From assembly GCF_003751605.1 (NCBI RefSeq), contig NZ_RJVJ01000001.1, positions 4,774,001-4,838,000 of the forward strand: 64,000 bases of DNA, written 5' to 3'. This document shows, piece by piece, positions 58,715 through 64,000 of this stretch. Under the pieces are notes generated by a model. It made no database searches, had not been told where the DNA came from, and worked only from the letters and a program-made list of their open reading frames with translations. The stretch's first letter is position 1. Every line of letters begins with the position of its first letter. Source of the stretch: Kitasatospora cineracea. Lineage in GTDB: Bacteria; Actinomycetota; Actinomycetes; Streptomycetales; Streptomycetaceae. The translations under genes and the position numbers were made by a program.

Positions 58715-59218
58715 ATGGACGCAGAAAATACGGTGAATCCGGACCTGATCGCGGAACCTGCGGTTGGGCCGCGCACCGATGCGCGCACACGGGGCGTCGC
58801 CCTGGAGGTGCTGCAGGAGTTCTACGCGGCCGAAGTGGCCTACATCGCCGCCGGAGGCAGGGGGAAGGCCAGCTTCGACGGGCTCGCCGCGTGCCTCGAC
58901 CCCGAGGTGGTGATGTACCAGGCCCCGGGACTGCCCTACGGCGGTACCTGGCGCGGGCCGCGCGGCATCGAAGAGTTCATGGCCGCGATGAGCGAGACAT
59001 GGCAGTCATTGGATTTCCTGGAGCAGAGGTTCGTGCTTGACGGGGATGTTGTCGTGGTGATGAACCGGGGCCGGCTCCAGGCCCGGGCAACCGGCCGGAT
59101 CCTGGACACTTCGGTCATGCAGCTGATCACCGTCAAGGACGGGCTCATCACCGAAATACACCCGTTCTACTGGGACACCATCGCGGTCGCCGAAACGTTG
59201 CGCCCACCGGACGCGTAG
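58715..59218 (+). CDS. NTF2/SnoaL-like protein
   Basis: 167 residues. A cone-shaped NTF2 fold is suggested by VLQEFYAAEVAYIAAGGRGK, GLAACLDPEVVMYQAPGLPY, WRGPRGIEEFMAAMSETW, VVVVMNRGRLQARATGRILD and QLITVKDGLITEIHPFYWDT. Such proteins bind or isomerise small polyketide or steroid-like molecules, or are orphan. The N-terminal 30 residues are extra. The ATG at 58715 is chosen; a TTG at 58673 is possible. No good ribosome site. Lower GC than neighbours hints at recent acquisition, though weakly. Confidence 0.8.
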   Translation: MDAENTVNPDLIAEPAVGPRTDARTRGVALEVLQEFYAAEVAYIAAGGRGKASFDGLAACLDPEVVMYQAPGLPYGGTWRGPRGIEEFMAAMSETWQSLDFLEQRFVLDGDVVVVMNRGRLQARATGRILDTSVMQLITVKDGLITEIHPFYWDTIAVAETLRPPDA

Positions 59219-59337
59219 AACGGGTAGCGCGACCACCGGCCTCGGGCCCGGGGAGGCATCCGCCGGCCAGGTCCGGGCGGTACCGGATGCGCCGGAGTCC
59301 GCGTTTCGCGGCGCTCATGCCGCGAGCCAACCAGGGG

Positions 59338-59384
59338 CCGGGCCCGTCCGGCGAGCGGTTTTCGCCGCTGTCGGACGGGCCCGG
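59338..59384. terminator. Bidirectional terminator between NTF2-like and CsbD genes
   Basis: CCGGGCCCGTCCG and CGGACGGGCCCGG form a 13-base-pair outer stem, with an inner GCGAGCGG-TTTT-CGCCGCTG hairpin. It lies between convergent genes. Confidence 0.75.
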
Positions 59385-59409
59385 CCTGACGGGGCGGGGT
59401 GGGGCGGGG

Positions 59410-59619
59410 TCAGCGCTTGAAGGCGCCCTTGACCTTGTCGACGCCCTCGGCGACCCGGTCCTTGGCCTTGTCGACGCCCTGCTTGGCCTGGGCTCCGGCC
59501 TGGTCGGCCCGGCCCTCGTTCTCCAGCCGGTCGTTGTCGGTCGCGGCCCCGGTCTTCTCCTTCGCCGCGCCGACGGCCTCCTCGGCCTTGTGCTTCATGC
59601 GGTCGGATGCGTCACTCAT
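59410..59619 (-). CDS. CsbD family stress protein
   Basis: 69 residues: MSDASDRMKHKAEEAVGAAK, EKTGAATDNDRLENEGRADQ, AGAQAKQGVDKAKDRVAEGV. The KAEEAxGxAKEKxG...NDRLxNEGRADQ pattern is CsbD, a small, probably helical protein of the general stress response (SigB-controlled in Bacillus). GAGGAGG precedes the start. It is 48 bases downstream of the next gene and probably co-transcribed. Confidence 0.93.
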   Translation of the reverse strand: MSDASDRMKHKAEEAVGAAKEKTGAATDNDRLENEGRADQAGAQAKQGVDKAKDRVAEGVDKVKGAFKR

Positions 59620-59667
59620 GGGTTGGGTCCTCCTCGGTCGTGCGGTGGTGGTGTGCGGTCCGCTCGG

Positions 59668-60051
59668 TCAGTGGGTGAAGCGGTGCCGCGGGCGGCCGGA
59701 CGGGCGCTGGGCGGTGGGGGGCTGGTTGGCGGCGGGACGGTCGGCGGCCGGCAGGTCCGCCGGGGCGCCGTCCGGCTCGGCGGTGCGGTCCAGCACCTGG
59801 CGGGTGTCCGCCGGCGGGACCGTCCGGCGGTGGCGCCGCCACCGCAGGCCGCCGCCCATCAGGGCGAGCCCGGCGCAGAAGATCAGCGCGAGGGCCAGCC
59901 CGGCCAGGAACGCGCCCAGGGTGCTCATGGTGGCGATCTGGTGGCCGAGCACGGTGACGCCCGTCTCGGGCCCGCCGCCGAGGTTGTCGGCGATCAGCAG
60001 GCCCGCGAACGCGCCGGACGCGGCGAACAGCAGGAGTCCGAGCAGCAGCAT
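59668..60051 (-). CDS. Small membrane protein, two helices
   Basis: 127 residues. LLLGLLLFAASGAFAGLLIA (about 2-21) and LGAFLAGLALALIFCAGLAL (about 45-64) are membrane helices joined by a Gly-rich loop; this resembles actinomycete proteins placed before csbD. The C-terminal half is an Arg/Pro/Ala-rich cytoplasmic tail. GAAAGGAC precedes the start. Upstream lie three copies of AGGCTTCA (60091-60120). Function unknown. Confidence 0.75.
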   Translation of the reverse strand: MLLLGLLLFAASGAFAGLLIADNLGGGPETGVTVLGHQIATMSTLGAFLAGLALALIFCAGLALMGGGLRWRRHRRTVPPADTRQVLDRTAEPDGAPADLPAADRPAANQPPTAQRPSGRPRHRFTH

Positions 60052-60179
60052 GGTCCAAGTCCTTTCGCTGGCTCCGATGCTTCGTGAATTCGAGGCTTCA
60101 AGGCTTCAAGGCTTCGTGGCTCAGGGGTTCTCGTGCTCCTCGGGGCTCCGGTGCACCGTTGCCCCGGGTCGCGAGGCGT

Positions 60180-60204
60180 CTGCCCACTGCGCCCGGACCG
60201 AATC
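60180..60204 (-). promoter_or_regulatory. Stress-sigma-like promoter of the membrane protein/csbD operon
   Basis: On the minus strand: GATT, 15-base spacer, GGGCAG followed by ACG, 129 bases before the start at 60051. Same pattern as 55627 and 56300. Confidence 0.3.
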
Positions 60205-60241
60205 AGCCGTCCCGCGGGGCGGCCCGCCGGGCCGGGCCGGG

Positions 60242-61384
60242 TCAGCCGTCGGGCCGGAGCGGGGGCCAGGCGTCCACCAGGTACGGCGCGGCGCGCCGCT
60301 CGGCGAGGGACAGGCCGTGCCCGGGGGTGCCGTCCGCGCCGGGGACGACGGTGCCGCCGGCTGGGTCGAGGACGCCGTCGAACAGCAGCGACTCGACCCG
60401 GACGTGGTCGTGGAACCACTCCAGGTGCCGGACCCCGGCGGCCCGGGCGGCCGCCGCGTGGGCGTGCGCGTGCGGGGAGCAGTGCGCGGAGAGCGGGACG
60501 CCGCAGGCTTCGGCGACGGCCGCGGCGCGCAGGAAGCCGGTCAGCCCGCCGCAGCGGGTGGCGTCGGCCTGCAGGCAGTCCACGACCGGGGCGAGCCGGG
60601 CGAAGTAGCGGGCGTCGTCGCCGTACTCGCCGGCCGCGACGTCGGGGGCGACGGCGGCGCGGACGGCTGCCAGGGCGGCCGGGTCGTCGGAGGACACCGG
60701 CTCCTCGAACCAGGTCACGCCGTCGTCGGCGAAGGCGGCCGCCAGCCGGATCGCCCGCTTCGCGGTGAACGCGCCGTTCGCGTCCACGTACAGCGCCGCG
60801 TCCGGGCCGATCGCGGTGCGGGCGACGGAGATCCGCTCCAGGTCGCGTTCGGGGCGGGCGCCCCAGGACTCGCCGATCTTGATCTTGACGCGCGGGATGC
60901 CCTGCCCCTCGACCCAGCCGCGCAGCTGCCGCTCCAGCACCCGGTCCGGGTACGTGGTGAAGCCGCCGCTGCCGTACACCTCGACCGGCCGGGGCCGCCC
61001 GCCCAGCAGCCCCACCAGCGGGACGTCCAGCAGCCGCGCCGCGAGGTCCCACAGCGCCAGGTCGACGGCGGACAGCGCGTACGTGCCCAGGCCCGGCCGG
61101 CCCGCGTTGCGCAGCGCCCGCCGCATCGCCTCGTACGCGCCGGCGGTGTCGAGCGCGTCGCGGCCGAGCACCACCGGGGCGAGCTGCTCGCGCACCAGGG
61201 CGGCGGTGGCGGACGGGCCGTACGTCCAGCCCAGGCCGGTGGCCGGGCCGCTGCCGGCCTCGACCAGCACCAGGGTGGTGGCGTCCCAGGCGAGGGTGCC
61301 GTCGGCCTCGGGGCGGTCGGTCGGGACGGTGTACACCCGCACCGTCAGCCGTTCGATCGGGCGGTCGGTCCACACGGCGGTCAC
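60242..61384 (-). CDS. Enolase-superfamily sugar-acid dehydratase-like protein
   Basis: 380 residues of the mandelate racemase/muconate lactonising enzyme group. The barrel has KIKIGE (K167, K169), metal ligands Asp201 (YVDANGAF), Glu227 (TWFEEPV) and Glu253 (AAGEYGDD), and His301 in LSAHCSPHAHAH. Such enzymes abstract a proton next to a carboxylate, most often dehydrating a sugar acid. GTG 61384 is one base after the stop of the GMC gene, so they form one unit: the oxidoreductase could make the acid that this enzyme dehydrates. The exact substrate is unknown. Confidence 0.9.
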   Translation of the reverse strand: MTAVWTDRPIERLTVRVYTVPTDRPEADGTLAWDATTLVLVEAGSGPATGLGWTYGPSATAALVREQLAPVVLGRDALDTAGAYEAMRRALRNAGRPGLGTYALSAVDLALWDLAARLLDVPLVGLLGGRPRPVEVYGSGGFTTYPDRVLERQLRGWVEGQGIPRVKIKIGESWGARPERDLERISVARTAIGPDAALYVDANGAFTAKRAIRLAAAFADDGVTWFEEPVSSDDPAALAAVRAAVAPDVAAGEYGDDARYFARLAPVVDCLQADATRCGGLTGFLRAAAVAEACGVPLSAHCSPHAHAHAAAARAAGVRHLEWFHDHVRVESLLFDGVLDPAGGTVVPGADGTPGHGLSLAERRAAPYLVDAWPPLRPDG

Positions 61385-61385
61385 C

Positions 61386-63770
61386 TCACGGTCGTCGGGT
61401 CGGGGTGCGCAGGCCCGCGCGGGCCCCGGCGGCGAGCACGCCCGCCGCCCGGTCGACCAGGGCCATGATGGTGAGCGCCGGGTTGGCGGCGCCCTGGGTC
61501 GGCAGCACGCTGCCGTCGGTGATCAGCAGGTTCGGCACCGCGAAGGAGCGCAGGTCCCGGTCGACCACGCCGTCCTCCGGCCGGGCGGCCATCCGGCAGC
61601 CGCCCACCAGGTGCGCGTACCGGTCGATGGTGATCACCTCGCCGGCGCCCGCCGCGATCAGGATCGCCTTCATGGCGTCGCCCGCCGCCGCGATCAGCTG
61701 CCGGTCGTTGTCGCACTGCGAGTAGGAGAAGTGCGCGACCGGCAGTCCGTGCCGGTCCTTCTCCTCCGCGAGGGTGACCCGGTTGCCGGGCTGCGGCAGC
61801 AGCTCGGCCAGTCCGCCGAGCGTCGCCCAGTGCACGTAGTCGGACAGGTAGTGGCGCAGGTTCGCGCCCCAGTGGCCCTGGGCGACCACGTGCTCGGCCC
61901 AGGTGATCGGCATCGGCGAGACGGTCTGGATGCTGAACCCGCGCCGGTACGGCTTGGCCGGGTCGGTCTCGTAGAACGCCTCCGTCGACACCTCCGGCGG
62001 CGGCGCCTTGTACGCCCGCACCTCCTGCTCGAAGCGGCCCGAGACCTGCGGCGCGCCCTGCACCATCACGTACCGGCCGACCTGGTCGAAGTCGTTGCAC
62101 AGGCCGTCCGGGAAGCGCGCGTTCGCCGAGTTGAGCAGCAGCCGGGGCGTCTCGATCGCGTACCCGGCGACCGCCACCGTCCGGGCCCGTTGCAGGTGCT
62201 CGCGCCCGCCGCGCAGGTAGCGCACGCCGCGCGCCAGGCCGTCCGGGCCGAGCTCGACCGCGCTGACCATCGCGTCGGAGCGGACCTCCACGCCGTGCGC
62301 CAGCGCGTCCGGCAGGTGGGTGATCAGCGGCGACGCCTTGGCGTTGACCTTGCAGCCCTGGAGGCAGAACCCCCGGTACACGCAGTGCGGGCGCCGCCCG
62401 AACCGGCCGTTGCTGATCGCCACCGGCCCGACCCGGGCCTCCAGCCCGAGCGCCGCCGCCCCGCGCAGGAACACCTCGCCGTTGCCGCCCACCGGGTGCG
62501 GCGCGTGCGGGTACGCGTGCGGCTCGCCCCACGGCCAGTACTGCCCGGCCACCGGCAGCTCCGCCTCCAGCCGCTGGTAGGAGCCGCGCAGGTCGCCGTA
62601 CGCCAGCGGCCAGTCCGCGCCCACCCCGTCCCGGCTGTGCGTCTCGAAGTCGGACGGGTGGAAGCGCGGCGCGTACCCGGCGAAGTGCACCATCGAACCG
62701 CCCACCCCGCGCCCGGAGTTGTTCGACCCCATCGGCACCGGGTCGGAGCCGGACAGCACCCGCGGCTCGGTCCAGTACAGCTGGTGCGAGCCGTACTCGT
62801 CGCTCACCCAGTCCCGCAAGGGGTCCCAGAACGGGCCCGCCTCCAGCACCACCACCGACCAGCCCGCCCGGGCCATCCGCTGCGCCAGCACGGTGCCGCC
62901 CGCGCCGCAGCCGACGATCACCAGGTCGACCTCGTCCTCGTCCCGGTGGCGGCGCATCCGCTCCACCAGCCGCCGGTCGAAGCCCAGGCCGTCGCGCGGC
63001 AGCAGCCAGGCGGAGGCGTTGCGCCGGCGCACCGCGCGCTGGCGGCGGGTGGTCTGCCGCAGGGTGGCCAGCGCGGCCTTCGCCTCGCCGTGCCGCCCGG
63101 GGTCGGTGACGGCGGGCAGCGGCGGCGGGTCGGGCCGGTCGGCGTCCGGCTGCCGCTCGGGGTGCGCGTCGGCGACCTCCCACGGCTCGCGGCGCCCGAG
63201 GCCCAGCCGGGCGTAGCCGGACGGGAAGGCCGGGCCGCCGAAGCCGATCTCGTCCCAGGCCGCCGGGTGGCTGTAGTAGGCGGTGCAGGCGTAGCGCGTC
63301 CACAGGCTCCACACGTGCTCGGCCGGCCAGCCGTGCCAGCGCACCGCCCGGCGCACCTTCTCGATCAGGCCGTCCTGCTGGCGCACCGTCAGCTCGGCGA
63401 AGGCGGGGCGGCCGGGCAGTGCCCGGGCGTCCTCGTCCAGCGCCCGCATGCTCTCCGGCCAGGCCCGGTCGTCGGGCGGCAGGTCGGCGTAGTGCCAGCC
63501 GTCGGTCTCGCGCTCGGCCAGCCGGGCGTCGATCATCGGCAGCAGGTCGACCGGCGGGTGGTCCAGCAGCCGCTCCAGCAGGGCCCGGGCGGTGGCCTCC
63601 TCGGCGGGCGCGAACAGCCGCAGCGGCGGGCGCGGGCCCGCCACCCGGCCCGTCACCACGGCCGCCGTCGCCGGGTCCCAGTGCGGGCGGCGGGCCAGCG
63701 AGTCGTAGCCGGGGAACCGGCCCTCGTACGGCGGCCGTTCCCCGGGCGCCGGCCGCCCCGCCGCGCTCAC
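61386..63770 (-). CDS. Gluconate 2-dehydrogenase subunit 3-like domain fused to a GMC oxidoreductase
   Basis: 794 residues. Residues about 20-250 match the subunit 3 (gamma) family (ARALLERLLDHPPVDLLPMI, WYAD-like WHYADLPPDDRAWPESM, YACTAYYSHPAAWDEIGFGG). Residues about 275-794 are a GMC flavoprotein: FAD motif VDLVIVGCGAGGTVLAQRMA, MGSNNSGRGVGGSMVHFAGY, CVYRGFCLQGCKVNAKASPL, and C-terminal HLVGGCRMAA and VLPTQGAANPALTIMALVDR. Subunits usually encoded separately are joined here. The start GTG 63770 overlaps the upstream stop as GTGA. Probably oxidises a sugar or polyol. Confidence 0.92.
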   Translation of the reverse strand: MSAAGRPAPGERPPYEGRFPGYDSLARRPHWDPATAAVVTGRVAGPRPPLRLFAPAEEATARALLERLLDHPPVDLLPMIDARLAERETDGWHYADLPPDDRAWPESMRALDEDARALPGRPAFAELTVRQQDGLIEKVRRAVRWHGWPAEHVWSLWTRYACTAYYSHPAAWDEIGFGGPAFPSGYARLGLGRREPWEVADAHPERQPDADRPDPPPLPAVTDPGRHGEAKAALATLRQTTRRQRAVRRRNASAWLLPRDGLGFDRRLVERMRRHRDEDEVDLVIVGCGAGGTVLAQRMARAGWSVVVLEAGPFWDPLRDWVSDEYGSHQLYWTEPRVLSGSDPVPMGSNNSGRGVGGSMVHFAGYAPRFHPSDFETHSRDGVGADWPLAYGDLRGSYQRLEAELPVAGQYWPWGEPHAYPHAPHPVGGNGEVFLRGAAALGLEARVGPVAISNGRFGRRPHCVYRGFCLQGCKVNAKASPLITHLPDALAHGVEVRSDAMVSAVELGPDGLARGVRYLRGGREHLQRARTVAVAGYAIETPRLLLNSANARFPDGLCNDFDQVGRYVMVQGAPQVSGRFEQEVRAYKAPPPEVSTEAFYETDPAKPYRRGFSIQTVSPMPITWAEHVVAQGHWGANLRHYLSDYVHWATLGGLAELLPQPGNRVTLAEEKDRHGLPVAHFSYSQCDNDRQLIAAAGDAMKAILIAAGAGEVITIDRYAHLVGGCRMAARPEDGVVDRDLRSFAVPNLLITDGSVLPTQGAANPALTIMALVDRAAGVLAAGARAGLRTPTRRP

Positions 63771-64000
63771 GACCGGCCCTCGCGCCGCAGCACCGCCGCG
63801 ACCAGGCCCATCCCGCCGACCATGCCCAGCAGCAGCGGGGCGAACACCGGCGGGCCGGTCTCCAGGTTGAACCGGGCCATCCGCCAGCCGCCCGGCTTCT
63901 GCGCGACGCCGCGCACGTGCAGCCAGAACCCCTGCAGCCCGTTCGCGGCGATCGCCGCCGAGACCAGCGGCAGCAGCGTCCGGGCCGCCTTGGCGTCCAC
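63767..64000 (-). CDS. Membrane protein, partial, upstream of the GMC gene
   Basis: C-terminal 77 residues visible, open to the right edge; the GTG at 64000 may or may not be the start. LLPLVSAAIAANGLQGFWLH and PVFAPLLLGMVGGMGLVAAV are two membrane helices flanking HVRGVAQKPGGWRMARFNLE. The stop overlaps the GMC start (GTGA). It belongs to the operon and may anchor the dehydrogenase to the membrane. Confidence 0.7.
   Translation of the reverse strand: MDAKAARTLLPLVSAAIAANGLQGFWLHVRGVAQKPGGWRMARFNLETGPPVFAPLLLGMVGGMGLVAAVLRREGRS

Noticed and set aside
58325..58790. Minus-strand frames in the gap before the NTF2-like gene
   Set aside because: Low-complexity Arg/Pro/Ser content, no ribosome site and no recognisable motif.
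1..64000. CRISPR arrays, insertion sequences, prophage, rRNA or tRNA genes
   Set aside because: Tandem repeats found are short and adjacent without spacers; no transposase, integrase, terminal inverted repeats, or structural RNA signatures were seen.

Overview
The window is a very GC-rich actinomycete chromosome segment. A short chaplin (20886-21128), several small protein families typical of Streptomyces relatives (DUF6213, DUF5709, DUF6328), DasR-type operators and stress-sigma-like promoters point to the Streptomycetaceae (Streptomyces or Kitasatospora). The genus cannot be fixed from this sequence. I saw no rRNA, tRNA, CRISPR array, insertion sequence or prophage. All functional calls come from reading motifs by eye.

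Layout. 1-3081: 5' part of a non-ribosomal peptide synthetase gene (one C-A-PCP module visible), reading off the left edge, with a DasR-like operator upstream. 3398-4865: a HAD-like protein, a beta-glucosidase remnant and a secreted I36-type inhibitor. 5050-12374: one giant LamG-repeat protein gene of about 2,440 codons, interrupted by a one-base frameshift. 12599-17700: FAD monooxygenase, fused remnants of a LysR/fumarylacetoacetase-type pair, a secreted membrane-anchored protein, hemerythrin, a glutamate-cysteine-ligase-like enzyme and an M20 peptidase remnant. 17702-21128: PAS-PP2C phosphatase, TspO, small proteins and chaplin. 21380-28514: a GH115 alpha-glucuronidase (frameshifted) behind a xylan-type operator, a beta-carbonic anhydrase, a small secreted protein behind a second DasR-like site, and a prolyl oligopeptidase. 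28626-39025: DUF1275, HAD, MFS-PP2C fusion, nucleotidyltransferase, an ArsR/SRPBCC/DHFR-like operon, HxlR with an imine-reductase-like enzyme, and a GH15 enzyme. 39228-48497: DUF5709, AraC regulator, STAS protein, MBL-fold protein, two HAD/DJ-1 proteins and an ANTAR-GAF-PAS-PP2C protein. 48551-52864: a tight five-gene operon (DDAH-like amidinohydrolase, haem-oxygenase-like diiron protein, GCS2 ligase, HemK2-like methyltransferase, CDGSH protein). 53086-64000: transporter, HAD, DUF6328, SDR, a WXG-like protein split by a 10-bp repeat, NTF2-like, CsbD, and a GMC-oxidoreductase/enolase-superfamily operon running off the right edge.

How the genes fit together. Three PP2C/SpoIIE phosphatases with different sensor modules plus a STAS antagonist suggest partner-switching control of stress sigma factors. 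G-N-T-T/GGG-type promoters precede hemerythrin, CsbD and other stress-type genes. Carbohydrate use is represented by GH115, GH15, the GH1 remnant and the GMC/enolase operon. The operon at 48551-52864 is the strongest candidate for an undescribed pathway.

The segment shows unusual decay and repeat growth. There are five gene remnants, three frame-disrupted genes, and many short tandem repeats. Repeats inside genes are nearly all multiples of three bases; the one that is not breaks its gene.
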